A stretch of 64,000 bases of DNA. It comes from JAWPMV01 sp038527215. Lineage in GTDB: Bacteria; Bacteroidota; Bacteroidia; J057. The stretch lies in assembly GCA_038527215.1 (NCBI GenBank), contig JBCBGC010000021.1, positions 1 through 64,000 on the forward strand. Direction: 5' to 3'. The translations under genes were made by a program, and so were the position numbers. The stretch's first letter is position 1; every line of letters starts with the position of its first letter. Of this stretch, positions 1 to 9,454 are shown in pieces. The notes below the pieces were generated by a model that saw nothing but the letters and a program-made list of their open reading frames with translations, was not told where the DNA came from and ran no database searches.

Positions 1-1
1 A

Positions 2-1207
2 GACGATGGGAAAAGTACCCTGATTGGCCGCTTATTATATGACACCAAGTCCATCTTCGAGGATCAACTGGAATCGATTGAAAAAACCAGTGAGCAACGC
101 GGAGATGATTACCTCGATTTAGCCCTGCTTACCGATGGGCTGAAGGCAGAACGGGAACAAGGCATCACCATTGATGTGGCCTACCGCTATTTTGCCACGC
201 CCAGAAGGAAGTTTATTCTGGCCGATACGCCCGGTCATATCCAGTATACCCGGAACATGGTTACCGGGGCTTCTACCGTCAACCTGGCCATCATCCTGAT
301 TGATGCACGCCATGGCGTAGTGGAACAGACCCGTCGCCACTCCTTCATTGCTTCTTTGTTACAAATCAAGCACCTGGTCATCTGTGTGAACAAAATGGAC
401 CTGGTCGATTATAAAGAAGAGGCTTTCAATAAAGTAAAAGAGCAGTTCAAGGAATTTTCCTCTAAACTTCGGGTTCCGGATATCCGCTATATCCCCATTA
501 GCGCCCTCCGTGGAGACAACGTGGTGGACCGCTCGGAAAAAATGGACTGGTACCAGGGCTCTCCCCTCTTATATACACTGGAAACGGTACACGTAGGCAA
601 TGATCTTAACCATGTGGACAGCCGCTTTCCGGTACAATATGTTATCCGCCCTCAATCTGACGAATACCGGGATTATCGGGGCTATGCAGGCCGGGTAGCC
701 GGAGGCGTATTTAAACCGGGAGACACCGTGATCGCTTTGCCTTCAGGTTTTACTTCTAAGGTCAAGTCTATTGATACCATGGATGGCCCTATTGGAGAAG
801 CCTTTCCCCCCATGTCCGTGACCATGACCCTGGAAGATGACATTGACCTCAGTCGGGGAGATTTGCTGGCCAAACCAGAAAACCAGCCTATCGTCAGCCA
901 GGATATTGAGCTGATGCTCTGCTGGATGAATGAGAAAGCCCTGGTTCCCAGAGGAAAGTATAAACTTCGGCATACTACCCGAGACGCCCGATGCATCATC
1001 AAGGATGTACGTTATAAAGTGGACGTAAATACCTTGCATCGGGTCGAAAATGATAAAAGTCTGGGGCTAAATGACATCGGTCGCGTCCTGATTCGGACCA
1101 CGGTTCCCTTGCTACACGATCCTTATTCACGTAATCGGACCACGGGAAGCGTCATATTAATAGACGAATTCACCAATGAGACCGTCGCAGCCGGCATGAT
1201 CCTCTAG
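2..1207 (+). CDS. cysN: Sulfate adenylyltransferase subunit 1 (GTPase subunit), 5' end outside window
   Basis: CysN is the GTPase subunit of ATP sulfurylase. With CysD it makes adenosine 5'-phosphosulfate from sulfate and ATP in the cytoplasm, coupled to GTP hydrolysis. The reading frame is open from base 2 and begins inside the P-loop (DDGKSTLIGRLL), so about 20 N-terminal residues are missing. The G3 motif DTPGH (about base 224) and G4 motif NKMD (about base 389) follow, then the EF-Tu-like beta-barrel domains. It stops at AAGMIL, so there is no fused APS kinase (CysC) domain. CysD is expected just upstream. A weak hairpin (AGCCAA/TTGGCT, 1206-1226) overlaps the stop. The family is certain. 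CysN rather than another translation-type GTPase follows from the DDGKST and VNLAIILIDARHGVVEQT signatures. Confidence 0.95.
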   Translation, partial: DDGKSTLIGRLLYDTKSIFEDQLESIEKTSEQRGDDYLDLALLTDGLKAEREQGITIDVAYRYFATPRRKFILADTPGHIQYTRNMVTGASTVNLAIILIDARHGVVEQTRRHSFIASLLQIKHLVICVNKMDLVDYKEEAFNKVKEQFKEFSSKLRVPDIRYIPISALRGDNVVDRSEKMDWYQGSPLLYTLETVHVGNDLNHVDSRFPVQYVIRPQSDEYRDYRGYAGRVAGGVFKPGDTVIALPSGFTSKVKSIDTMDGPIGEAFPPMSVTMTLEDDIDLSRGDLLAKPENQPIVSQDIELMLCWMNEKALVPRGKYKLRHTTRDARCIIKDVRYKVDVNTLHRVENDKSLGLNDIGRVLIRTTVPLLHDPYSRNRTTGSVILIDEFTNETVAAGMIL

Positions 1208-1274
1208 CCAAAAAAGTATCTTGGCTTTCCATTGGGGAGGCAGATGTTACGGTTGACCAAAGAATCACGTCTAA

Positions 1275-1307
1275 AGCTTGGGCCTTTTCTATATTTTCGG
1301 CCCAGCT
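1275..1307. other. Hairpin in the cysN-polysaccharide gene gap
   Basis: Left arm AGC-T-TGGGCC and right arm GGCCCA-GCT pair over nine bases with one bulged T, around a T-rich loop. No U-run follows on the plus strand, so this is not a classical terminator. It lies about 40 bases before the start of the export lipoprotein and may mark the boundary of the two transcription units or be part of the 5' leader. Confidence 0.35.
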
Positions 1308-1347
1308 AAATTCTTGTATCCGAGATTCACCCTTAACCTAATGCCTG

Positions 1348-2133
1348 ATGAATCGAATAGCCATCTTACCTATTTTCTATCTCCTTTGCCTCTTATTGAC
1401 CACCAGCTGTCTCTCCAACCGGGAAACGGTCCTTTTGCAAGGAAGAAATCTGAAAGCAAATGAGGCAGTGATGGTCGAGAATAAAGCCCCATACTACCGG
1501 CTGAAAACCAATGATATCATCTCTATCAAAATCCGGACCCGGGGTACCACCAGTCCGCAACACCTGACGCTGGAACCAGAAGGCTCCATGTTCATCTCTC
1601 AGGAATCGCTCTTCCTGAATGGTTTTGCCGTGTCAGATTCTGGCTTTATCACCATGCCCACCCTTGGAAAAATCCGGGTAGCGGGTCTCACCATCCCTCA
1701 GGTTCAACAACGCATCCAGACCCTGCTGGGCAGTAATCAGTATAAAAACGCCTCGGTATTCGTCACCCTGGTTAGTTTTAAAGTTTCCATCCTGGGCGAG
1801 GTCAACCTGCCCGGTCAATATCCGGTATACGATTATAACCTGACCAGTTTAGAAGCGATAGCCCGGGCGGGAGACTTTAAGGATTTTGCCAACCGCCAAC
1901 AGGTGCAATTGATCCGGAGAAAAAATAACAGCCAGGAAGTAGTGCTCCTGGATTTCACCGATGCCAACCTCATGGAGTCGCCGTATTATTACCTCCAGCC
2001 AAATGACATCCTTTACGTTCCGAACCTGGAAAAGAAAAATAAGCGCTCCAATCTGGAAACCCTGACTGTAGCCAGCATCATCCTGACTGCGATTACGACC
2101 GGGGTATCCATTTACGCCATTTTTACTCCCTAA
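1348..2133 (+). CDS. Polysaccharide export outer-membrane lipoprotein (Wza/BexD-like)
   Basis: Probable outer-membrane polysaccharide export protein of 261 residues. A lipoprotein signal ends in LLTTSC (Cys21). A Poly_export domain follows (about residues 46-140, beginning YRLKTNDIISIKI), then an SLBB domain (about 148-200, LGEVNLPGQYPV). A hydrophobic segment near the C terminus (about 236-257) fits the outer-membrane helix of Wza-type octamers. It is shorter than E. coli Wza (about 380 residues) because it has a single SLBB repeat, as is common in Bacteroidota. The next gene encodes the likely Wzz/Wzc-type inner-membrane partner, and gmd/fcl follow, so the group probably exports or modifies a fucose-containing surface polysaccharide. 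Confidence 0.88.
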   Translation: MNRIAILPIFYLLCLLLTTSCLSNRETVLLQGRNLKANEAVMVENKAPYYRLKTNDIISIKIRTRGTTSPQHLTLEPEGSMFISQESLFLNGFAVSDSGFITMPTLGKIRVAGLTIPQVQQRIQTLLGSNQYKNASVFVTLVSFKVSILGEVNLPGQYPVYDYNLTSLEAIARAGDFKDFANRQQVQLIRRKNNSQEVVLLDFTDANLMESPYYYLQPNDILYVPNLEKKNKRSNLETLTVASIILTAITTGVSIYAIFTP

Positions 2134-2169
2134 GGGAAAGCCTGTCAAAGCTGTCAGAACCACAATCCA

Positions 2170-3831
2170 ATGAGTGTACCCCAGCGGGATGAACATACCT
2201 ATGGGCGGCGAACGATAGACCTGCGAGCCTTCTTAACCGGATTTACCGGAAGATGGCCGCACTATCTTTGGGCGGCTCTGGTCTCCTTCTCGCTAGGTAG
2301 CTTATATCTCCTGGGAGCAGAAGAAAGTTTCCAGGTGGCGGGTTTGTGGAAAAGGACCGGTCCGGCCATGGCGCCCGGAGAAAACATGCCGGATGACAAA
2401 TTTTTCGTAGCGGCAGGTTTGGATTTTAGCGAAAATCCGACGTATTATAGGGCTGGTTGGTTGAAGCCCCAGGCGCTGCTACAATCTCCCCCCTATCAGA
2501 TTCGGGCCTCTCACCTGAATCCAAGCTGGCAAAACCAGCCGCTGACCCTCACCCTCCTGGAAAGCAGCCTTAGCCTAAACGGGATTCCACATTCGCGAAG
2601 CTTGTATGAAATTAGCATGGATTCAATTTCACATCTGCCGAAAGAAGCAGAAATTGATCCATCCTTCGTTCAAAAAGCGTTCTTTGAATCTCCATTTGCC
2701 AACCTTCAACTAAGCCGGAAGGAGGGAAAATTTGAGCCTTATTCAGGGATTGTGCAATGGCATGATCCACAAGCCTGGGCCAGCCACCTTAAACAAGGGC
2801 TCCAGATAGCGCAGACAGATACCAGCCTTTCCCTACAGTGGACAGGTCCTTATTGGCAGCAGGAGGAACGTTTTCTCCAGCAGCTTTTAGGGTTCTTTTC
2901 CCGTCAGGCTCCAGAAGCGCAATGGACAGAGCTTCAAGCTCCAGGTCTGGTCAGCCATAAACCTGTTTATCCCAAGAAAGCCCTGGTCCTGGTTATTTGT
3001 TCCTTTTTGACCATCGCCCTCCCGACCCTTCGGATTCAGACCTTGAAGTACATTCGGCGGGGCAATATGAACCTGGAGTACTGGTCGAAAAAAAGCCCCC
3101 TGCCGGTCATTGGGATCATTCCTTCCCAGGGCATATTCACTCGTCATCATGCCCCCTTAGAAGCGGACGTTATTCCGGTTTTTCAGCGAAGCATGCAGCG
3201 TCTGTTGGATCAGTTTCGGCTCAGCCAAATCCCCAAGGTCCTGGCCGTTACCTCCTTTGCGGAAGCGGAAGGCAAGAGCTTTTGTGCCTTTCATCTGGCC
3301 GCGGCCTTGGCAGAAAGAGACAAGAAAATCGTGCTCCTCGAATTGGATATATATAAGCCCAGTCTCAGGAAGTACGTTCGGGATAAGCATCTTTCTACTT
3401 TGGCTAGCTGGTTAAACGATCCGACCATGCCCATGGAAAATATGCTGATTCCCACTGAGGTAAATGGGCTTTTCCTGATTTTGGCCAAAAACAAGCAGGA
3501 AAGCGAAATTATTGAGGTAAAATCTCAGCGAATGGAGGAATTGGTCCGCGAATTGCGTACAAAGTTTGACCATTTGGTAGTGGATACTGCGCCATGGGGA
3601 AAAGTCAAAGATTTCGAATGGTTAATCCATCAAACCGATTTTACCTGCTTTGTAGTTCGACCGGGATATCGCGATGTAAAAGCCCTGAACTGGCTCAAAT
3701 CGCAATTTTCTCAATGGAACCTCACCCAGGCAGGCATATTGATCAACGGCATAAAGCCTCGCCCCTGGGCGAGCATAGAACAGAAAATTCTTAGCATTTT
3801 TAATAACAGAGCACTCAACACCTTTTGGTAG
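2170..3831 (+). CDS. Wzz/Wzc-like polysaccharide co-polymerase with BY-kinase-type ATPase domain
   Basis: A 553-residue inner-membrane protein with TM segments at about 33-52 and 270-290. The region between them is periplasmic and has little resemblance to a typical Wzz domain. The C-terminal cytoplasmic half is a bacterial tyrosine kinase-type P-loop ATPase: Walker A-like EAEGKSFCAFHLA (about 364-376), Walker A' VLLELDIYKPSL (about 388-399) and Walker B HLVVDTAPW (about 468-476). In the family this ATPase controls chain length and export together with the Wza-type pore encoded just upstream (36-base gap). Oddly, the tyrosine-rich C-terminal tail that Wzc proteins autophosphorylate is absent; the protein ends NNRALNTFW. 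It may therefore be an ATPase regulator rather than a self-phosphorylating kinase. Confidence 0.78.
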   Translation: MSVPQRDEHTYGRRTIDLRAFLTGFTGRWPHYLWAALVSFSLGSLYLLGAEESFQVAGLWKRTGPAMAPGENMPDDKFFVAAGLDFSENPTYYRAGWLKPQALLQSPPYQIRASHLNPSWQNQPLTLTLLESSLSLNGIPHSRSLYEISMDSISHLPKEAEIDPSFVQKAFFESPFANLQLSRKEGKFEPYSGIVQWHDPQAWASHLKQGLQIAQTDTSLSLQWTGPYWQQEERFLQQLLGFFSRQAPEAQWTELQAPGLVSHKPVYPKKALVLVICSFLTIALPTLRIQTLKYIRRGNMNLEYWSKKSPLPVIGIIPSQGIFTRHHAPLEADVIPVFQRSMQRLLDQFRLSQIPKVLAVTSFAEAEGKSFCAFHLAAALAERDKKIVLLELDIYKPSLRKYVRDKHLSTLASWLNDPTMPMENMLIPTEVNGLFLILAKNKQESEIIEVKSQRMEELVRELRTKFDHLVVDTAPWGKVKDFEWLIHQTDFTCFVVRPGYRDVKALNWLKSQFSQWNLTQAGILINGIKPRPWASIEQKILSIFNNRALNTFW

Positions 3832-3866
3832 GCTCACAACACGGAAAATTATTTATCGCATCTCTT

Positions 3867-4907
3867 ATGAAGAAAGCATTCATCACGGGGATTACGGGTC
3901 AGGACGGCTCCTTTCTCACTGAACTTTTGCTCGAAAAAGGGTATGAAGTCCATGGCATCATTCGTCGTGCGAGTACCTTCAACACTCAACGAATAGACCA
4001 TCTGATGGGCCATCCGCAGGTCAAATTACACCACGGAGACCTTTCAGATAGCGCCAACCTTAACAAACTGCTGCGCACTATTCAGCCTCAAGAGATTTAT
4101 AATCTGGGTGCGCAGAGCCACGTAAAGGTGTCTTTTGATGTACCTGAGTATACCGCACAGGTGGACGCCGTAGGAACCCTGCGCTTACTGGATGCTATGC
4201 AGAACCAGTGTCCTGATGCAAAATTTTACCAGGCTTCTACCTCTGAGCTTTACGGAAAGGTCCAGGAGATTCCTCAGACTGAGACTACGCCTTTCTACCC
4301 TCGTAGCCCTTACGGCGTGGCCAAGTTGTATGGATTTTGGATCACCAAAAACTTCCGCGAATCCTACGACATGTTTGCCTGCAATGGAATTCTGTTCAAC
4401 CACGAATCAGAGCGTCGCGGTAAAACCTTCGTAACCCGTAAAATCACCAAGGTGTTGGGAGAAATTCACGTAGGATTGGCCGATGTACTTCGCTTGGGTA
4501 ACCTGGACGCACAGCGGGACTGGGGCTATGCTAAGGAATATGTAGAAGCTATGTGGCTGATGCTGCAGCAGGAAAAACCTGAGGACTATGTAGTAGCCAC
4601 CGGAAAAATGTACACCGTACGGGACTTCGTGGAAAGAGCTGCCAGCCATATTGGTATTGAGATTGCCTGGGAAGGGGAAGGAGATAATGAAAAAGGATAT
4701 GACAAAAAGACCGGCAAGCTGGTCGTAGCCGTCGATCCAAAATACTATCGTCCAGCCGAAGTTGAATTGCTGATCGGTGATCCGGCCAAAGCCAAAGCGG
4801 AACTGGGTTGGGAAGCCAAAGTGGACATCGACGAGTTGGTTGAAATCATGATGAAACACGATATCGCAGAAGCTCAAAAGAAAGTTTTATATGCACAAAA
4901 CAGCTAG
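3867..4907 (+). CDS. gmd: GDP-mannose 4,6-dehydratase
   Basis: Converts GDP-D-mannose to GDP-4-keto-6-deoxy-D-mannose in the cytoplasm, the first step of GDP-L-fucose synthesis. The 346-residue product starts MKKAFITGITGQDGSFL, with the NAD(P)-binding GxxGxxG at the N terminus. The catalytic STSELYGK, the YGVAK (YxxxK) pair and the family segment FNHESERRGKTFVTRKIT are all present. An in-frame ATG at 3825 would add 14 residues that overlap the previous stop, so the ATG at 3867, directly before the Rossmann fold, is preferred. The gene overlaps fcl by 17 bases, so the two enzymes are translationally coupled. Confidence 0.96.
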   Translation: MKKAFITGITGQDGSFLTELLLEKGYEVHGIIRRASTFNTQRIDHLMGHPQVKLHHGDLSDSANLNKLLRTIQPQEIYNLGAQSHVKVSFDVPEYTAQVDAVGTLRLLDAMQNQCPDAKFYQASTSELYGKVQEIPQTETTPFYPRSPYGVAKLYGFWITKNFRESYDMFACNGILFNHESERRGKTFVTRKITKVLGEIHVGLADVLRLGNLDAQRDWGYAKEYVEAMWLMLQQEKPEDYVVATGKMYTVRDFVERAASHIGIEIAWEGEGDNEKGYDKKTGKLVVAVDPKYYRPAEVELLIGDPAKAKAELGWEAKVDIDELVEIMMKHDIAEAQKKVLYAQNS

Positions 4908-5853
4908 AATATTCGTAGCTGGCCACCGGGGTATGGTAGGCTCTGGCATTGTAAGAAAGTTGCGGGCAGAAGGGTATGAAAACCTTCTGCTACGGACTTC
5001 TTCCGAGCTGGACCTGAGAAACCAAGCTGCCGTGGCCGATTTCTTTGCTCAGGAAAAGCCCGAATATGTATTTCTCGCTGCCGCTAAAGTAGGAGGAATC
5101 GTTGCGAACAACACCTATCGCGCCGAATTCATTTACGACAACCTGGCCATTGAACTCAATGTGATTCATCAATCATACGTTCATGGCGTGGAGAAACTCC
5201 TCTTCCTGGGGAGCTCCTGTATTTATCCAAAATTTGCCCAGCAACCGATGCAGGAAGATCAACTGTTGACCGGTATTCTGGAACCCACTAACGAGCCTTA
5301 TGCCATCGCTAAGATTGCCGGCATCAAGCTCTGTGAGGCTTATAGAGATCAGTATGGCTGCAATTTCATTTCAGCCATGCCGACCAATCTTTATGGCCCC
5401 AATGACAACTACGATCTGGAGAAATCCCACGTACTACCGGCCCTGATCCGGAAATTCCACGAGGCCAAAGTCAATGGTACTCCTTCCGTGGAAATCTGGG
5501 GCGATGGAAGTCCCAAGCGTGAGTTCCTCCACGTAGACGATCTGGCTGCGGCTTGTATGTTCCTCATGGAAAACTACGACGGCAATGACTTTGTCAATGT
5601 AGGCGTGGGCGAGGACATCAGCATCAAAGACCTGGCCCTGATGGTCAAAGAAGTGGTCGGTTTCGAAGGTGAACTGGATTTTGATACCAGCCGTCCTTCC
5701 GGAACCCCAAGAAAATTAATGAATGTTGACAGACTTAACGAGCTGGGTTTCAAGGCCCAAATAGGTCTGAAAGAAGGAATCACCAGTGTATATCAGGACT
5801 TCCAACAAAATATGGAACGATATGTGTCTGGTCAAAGAGTCGTTACTACCTAA
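4891..5853 (+). CDS. fcl: GDP-L-fucose synthase
   Basis: A 3,5-epimerase/4-reductase that turns the Gmd product into GDP-L-fucose, using NADPH. The 320-residue protein has the N-terminal dinucleotide motif GHRGMVG, the SSCIYPK segment and the catalytic EPYAIAK (YxxxK) of extended short-chain dehydrogenases. Its length equals that of the E. coli enzyme (WcaG). It begins inside the end of gmd and is followed by two hairpins, one a good terminator, so it is the last gene of the polysaccharide unit. GDP-fucose here presumably feeds a fucosylated capsule, O-antigen or glycoprotein. Glycosyltransferases are not in the window. Confidence 0.95.
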   Translation: MHKTARIFVAGHRGMVGSGIVRKLRAEGYENLLLRTSSELDLRNQAAVADFFAQEKPEYVFLAAAKVGGIVANNTYRAEFIYDNLAIELNVIHQSYVHGVEKLLFLGSSCIYPKFAQQPMQEDQLLTGILEPTNEPYAIAKIAGIKLCEAYRDQYGCNFISAMPTNLYGPNDNYDLEKSHVLPALIRKFHEAKVNGTPSVEIWGDGSPKREFLHVDDLAAACMFLMENYDGNDFVNVGVGEDISIKDLALMVKEVVGFEGELDFDTSRPSGTPRKLMNVDRLNELGFKAQIGLKEGITSVYQDFQQNMERYVSGQRVVTT

Positions 5854-5872
5854 ATTCTCCGACTGAAATACT

Positions 5873-5907
5873 GGGAAGCGCATCGTGCGGACACTCGGAC
5901 GCTTCCC
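5873..5907 (+). other. Hairpin after fcl
   Basis: Perfect 8-bp stem GGGAAGCG/CGCTTCCC with a 19-base loop, directly after the fcl stop. No U-run follows. It lies upstream of a stronger terminator and may protect the mRNA 3' end or act with it. Confidence 0.5.
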
Positions 5908-5929
5908 GCAGACGGAATTACCTAAATGG

Positions 5930-5977
5930 ACCGGAATGTTTCGTAGGGCTTGTCCCCATCGAGCATTCCGGTTTTTT
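5930..5977 (+). terminator. Rho-independent terminator after fcl
   Basis: Perfect 9-bp stem ACCGGAATG (5930-5938) / CATTCCGGT (5964-5972) followed by a run of six T. The 25-base loop is longer than usual. It closes the plus-strand polysaccharide unit. The minus-strand CHAT gene ends just beyond it. Confidence 0.75.
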
Positions 5978-5983
5978 GATGGC

Positions 5984-8900
5984 CTATACCGACTGCCGCC
6001 TCCACCAGAAAGCAGCCCCTCCCAGCAGGAGTCCTCCCCCCAGTAACCACATCCACCAAGCAGGCATTTCTCCTGTGTTTTTCAGCGGCAGGGTATTCCC
6101 CTGAAGCACATAGGGCGACCAATAAAAGGGCGCGGCATATTCAGGTCGCTGGCGCATCAAAGCCAGCTTGGCATCCCGAAGCGCAGTAGCTTTATCTTTC
6201 CCCTCAGCCAGCGCCGCATAGAATAAGGCCATAAAATCCGCGCTCCCTCTATCACTGACCCGCCAAAGGGTGGCCACCAGAGACTGGGCCCCTGCATAGG
6301 TAAATCCCCGAGCTAGGGAGCTGACCCCTTCCCCTCGAAATACTTTCCCTAAGCCTGTCTCGCAGGCGGATAGTACGACCATTTCCGCATGCAGGTCCAT
6401 CTGGTACAGATCCGAAAGGTATAAAGCACTCAAACCCGGATAAGCCTTCCCTTCTACTTCCAGGGAATCGCCAGGGCCGGCAAAGGCCAGGAAGGATCCG
6501 GCGGGGTACCCATCATGTACTTTCCCGTGGGTAGCCAGGTGCAAGACCGCATATTCAGGCGCCCGATCCAGGAAATTTGTCAAGGAGGCCATGCTATCCA
6601 GCCACACCTCTCCTGAAAGGAGTTGCGCCAGGCTTTGGGCTTCTTCCTGATTGGCCTCCAGCGGGCCGAGATAGCTGCTTCTGGTTGCCGAACTGGCCAT
6701 GCCCTGAGGCAGCTGTGGAAAGCTGGGAGCCATGGCTAAGAAAGGCTTAGGAGAGGCCTCTGAAGGATTGGCTTGCTGGACGGAATGCCAGATAGAGCCC
6801 GAAAAAGCATAACTGATGGTTTTTTCCCGAATCCAGAAAGCCTGTTTATGAAAGGGCTCATCCGGATCGACAGGTTCAGAGAGCAAGGCTTCAAAAGGCA
6901 GCAGATTCAAAGGGCCGTCTGGTACGATCAGCAGTTTCTCCGGTAAATCCGCCGCCAGCGGCTGAATGAAGAGTTGATACAGTTGATGCCCCAACTGCCA
7001 ATCCGTTGCCTGTGGCTTAAGACTCTGTTCGGCTGGAGGCCTGAGGAGCAAATCCCGATAGGTTCGAAGCAGGGTTTCCACCTCTGCTGGCAAGGCTAGC
7101 GGAACGATGTTGAGGGTAGTTTGGTCCAGCACCAGGGCGTACTGGTGTTTCGTCCCCAACAGGTAGGTGAGCAAAGCCATACCTTCGGGTAAGCTGGCTT
7201 GGATCTGCTGGTAGTCCACCAAACGGGATTGGCGGATTTGATTCAGATATCCCGGATACACCTCCTGCAGGATTTTTTGCAAGGAATCCAGATCAAAATT
7301 TGCCTGAAAAAGATCTTTTTCCAGTTTTTGCTGTTCAACTACAGGCAGGACCTGGGTATGGGTCTGGCGGGCAATCTCTCTGATGTCGGCCTGCAACTTC
7401 CTTTCGGCCTGCCAGATGGAGTCCGGTAACATCTCCGCCTGTTGGTCCTTACGGATTTGGTACCTCAGCAAGGGGGACTTTGCCTGGTCCATCAAGCTCC
7501 AGGCGGCAGGCTTGAGGGGAAAATCTGGCTGAGATTGGGAGATTTCCGAGGCTGCGTGTAAGCCATTGGAAAAAATATCTGCATAAGTGTCCCGCAGAAT
7601 CAATTGCGCAGATTCTTCTCTCAAGGTGTAGGTCAGCTGATCCAGCAAGCTCAGGCACTGCAGATAACTTTGGTAAGCGGCTGGAAAATCTCCCTGGCGC
7701 GTCTCAAAATCCGCTTTGGCCTGCCACAATCGAATGTGGGTTTGTACCGCGCCAAATCCTGAGGCTTCCGTCCGCTGGCACATCTCCGCAAATAATTGCG
7801 CTTCTTCCGAAAAGCGGCCCAGGGAATCATAAACCTCTGCGATGATCAGCCCGGAAAGGCAAATATTTTCGACGTCCTGTGGACTACGCTGACTGGCCAG
7901 TTGAAAGGCCTGCTGGCATTTTTCCAGGGCTAAGTCGTATAGTTGTTCCCCCAAATAAGTCTTGCCGATCTGAAGATGAATATTGATCAACAAAGGATGA
8001 TCAGCATTCAATTGCCCTTGCTGGATCTTCATGGCCCGGCTCAGGTATTGCCGAGCCCGGGCATAGCGGCCTAACTCAAGGTTGGAAATGCCCAGGTTAT
8101 GCGCAATGCTGCCAGCCGAGCGTTGACCAATCGGGCCCAGGCTCATGCGGAGGCTATCAGCTTTTAGAAATTGTTGGATAGCCTCCTCATATCGCTCCAT
8201 GCGCTGATACAAGACGCCCTGATTGGCGATCCGTTGCAACACTTGCGGGGAGGCCTGTCCAAACAAGCGAATTTGGATATCAGTGGCCGCCTGTAGGTGT
8301 CGCAAGGCCTTGGGCAGATCTCCCAATCGCTGGTAGGCATTGGCCAGATCATCATAGCTCTGAGCGACCAGGGAGTGCTCTGGGCCCATGAAATTCCTGA
8401 AGATCAGGCAAGCCTCCTGGTAGCCATCCCGGGCCTTTTTCACCCGTCCCATGTCCATGAAAGCTCGGGAACGCACCGTAAGCGCCATTCCGTATTGCGG
8501 ATGGCCGGGACCAAAGGCTTTTTCCACATTTTCCATCGACTGCTCTGCAAAGCCCACGGATTCAGAAAACAGGCCTCGCTGGCGAACATTCTGCGCCAGA
8601 TTCAGGTAAACCGGGGCCAGGTATACCGGGGCTGGTTCCCCCATGCCTTCCAGGAGTTCCAGGGCTTGCTGCAAGCCCTCATATTGAGCCATGAGGTTTC
8701 CTTTGGTGTTCTCCATCTGGCTCATCTGCACGTAGACGTTGGCCAGTCGCGCCGTATCTTTTCCCTCCTCAAAAATGCTCATGGCTTCTTGGTAGCTCTC
8801 CCTAGCCGCTTCCGGACGGCCCAGGCGCTGATAGATCACGCCAAGGTCCTGGGAAATCCTTCCCAGGGTATTCATCCCGAAGGGGAGGATTTTTCGAAGA

Positions 8901-9379
8901 TTTTCCCGGGCCAACTCAAATTGAACGGCCGCATCCTCGAAGCGATCCATATAAAAATAGTTGCGGCCAATGTTGGACAATGGCCCAACCCGCTTTTTAG
9001 GATCATCCGGAAAGTTACGGGCAAAGACTTCCAGGAGCTTGCTCATGACCCGGTTGGCAGCTACAAATTTTCCGCCTGCACTATAGGCCTCCTGCGCACT
9101 GCGAGAAGCTACCGAGACCCGATCCCAGGCCCACATTTCCTCGTAGGTTTCAGCTGCCTCAATAAAGGCCAGCGTGGCGGCTTCATAGTATTTGCCAGCA
9201 CTATCAGCCTGCCTTTCCCGGGCATAGGCTTCTGCTTGCTGAAATACGCTATGGGCAAAAGCAGTATCTACCTGCGCATTCACTACAGGAATTCCGGCTA
9301 AAAAAAAGAAAAATAATAAACTGACAGAGAGGGGGTTACAAAAAAAATGGAGCAAGAAGGAAAAAAAATTATAGGGCAT
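5984..9379 (-). CDS. TPR-CHAT domain protein (caspase-like peptidase fold), secreted or membrane-anchored
   Basis: An 1131-residue protein: a hydrophobic N-terminal signal (ending about VVNAQ), many tetratricopeptide repeats (about 40-640), a linker, a C-terminal CHAT domain (about 800-1085) and a terminal TM helix (about 1104-1124) followed by WWRRQSV. CHAT domains are caspase-superfamily (clan CD) peptidases. The expected dyad is visible as His951 in LATHG and Cys1006 in LSACETG, so the peptidase site looks intact. The signal and C-terminal anchor suggest the TPR and CHAT parts face the periplasm. A sigma factor/anti-sigma-like pair is encoded 1.7 kb away on the same strand, with one opposite-strand gene between. 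The upstream 40 codons contain several possible starts; the ATG at 9379 gives the longest signal region. The substrate is unknown. Confidence 0.88.
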   Translation of the reverse strand: MPYNFFSFLLHFFCNPLSVSLLFFFFLAGIPVVNAQVDTAFAHSVFQQAEAYARERQADSAGKYYEAATLAFIEAAETYEEMWAWDRVSVASRSAQEAYSAGGKFVAANRVMSKLLEVFARNFPDDPKKRVGPLSNIGRNYFYMDRFEDAAVQFELARENLRKILPFGMNTLGRISQDLGVIYQRLGRPEAARESYQEAMSIFEEGKDTARLANVYVQMSQMENTKGNLMAQYEGLQQALELLEGMGEPAPVYLAPVYLNLAQNVRQRGLFSESVGFAEQSMENVEKAFGPGHPQYGMALTVRSRAFMDMGRVKKARDGYQEACLIFRNFMGPEHSLVAQSYDDLANAYQRLGDLPKALRHLQAATDIQIRLFGQASPQVLQRIANQGVLYQRMERYEEAIQQFLKADSLRMSLGPIGQRSAGSIAHNLGISNLELGRYARARQYLSRAMKIQQGQLNADHPLLINIHLQIGKTYLGEQLYDLALEKCQQAFQLASQRSPQDVENICLSGLIIAEVYDSLGRFSEEAQLFAEMCQRTEASGFGAVQTHIRLWQAKADFETRQGDFPAAYQSYLQCLSLLDQLTYTLREESAQLILRDTYADIFSNGLHAASEISQSQPDFPLKPAAWSLMDQAKSPLLRYQIRKDQQAEMLPDSIWQAERKLQADIREIARQTHTQVLPVVEQQKLEKDLFQANFDLDSLQKILQEVYPGYLNQIRQSRLVDYQQIQASLPEGMALLTYLLGTKHQYALVLDQTTLNIVPLALPAEVETLLRTYRDLLLRPPAEQSLKPQATDWQLGHQLYQLFIQPLAADLPEKLLIVPDGPLNLLPFEALLSEPVDPDEPFHKQAFWIREKTISYAFSGSIWHSVQQANPSEASPKPFLAMAPSFPQLPQGMASSATRSSYLGPLEANQEEAQSLAQLLSGEVWLDSMASLTNFLDRAPEYAVLHLATHGKVHDGYPAGSFLAFAGPGDSLEVEGKAYPGLSALYLSDLYQMDLHAEMVVLSACETGLGKVFRGEGVSSLARGFTYAGAQSLVATLWRVSDRGSADFMALFYAALAEGKDKATALRDAKLALMRQRPEYAAPFYWSPYVLQGNTLPLKNTGEMPAWWMWLLGGGLLLGGAAFWWRRQSV

Positions 9380-9454
9380 GTTTAAATCTGGAGCATTGGG
9401 TACGTCTCATCCCATAAACGCAAAATAACCATTGTAAAACTAAAAAATTCGAAA

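Noticed and set aside
2..1207. CysN as a fused CysNC enzyme
   Set aside because: The protein ends right after the beta-barrel domains; no kinase domain follows before the next gene.
1348..5853. Complete capsule synthesis locus
   Set aside because: No Wzx, Wzy, glycosyltransferase or initiating transferase is present; only export and GDP-fucose genes can be claimed.
8297..9301. A 334-codon open frame opposite the CHAT gene
   Set aside because: It lies wholly antisense to TPR-coding sequence; the composition is that of a shadow frame and it lacks a domain or signal of its own.
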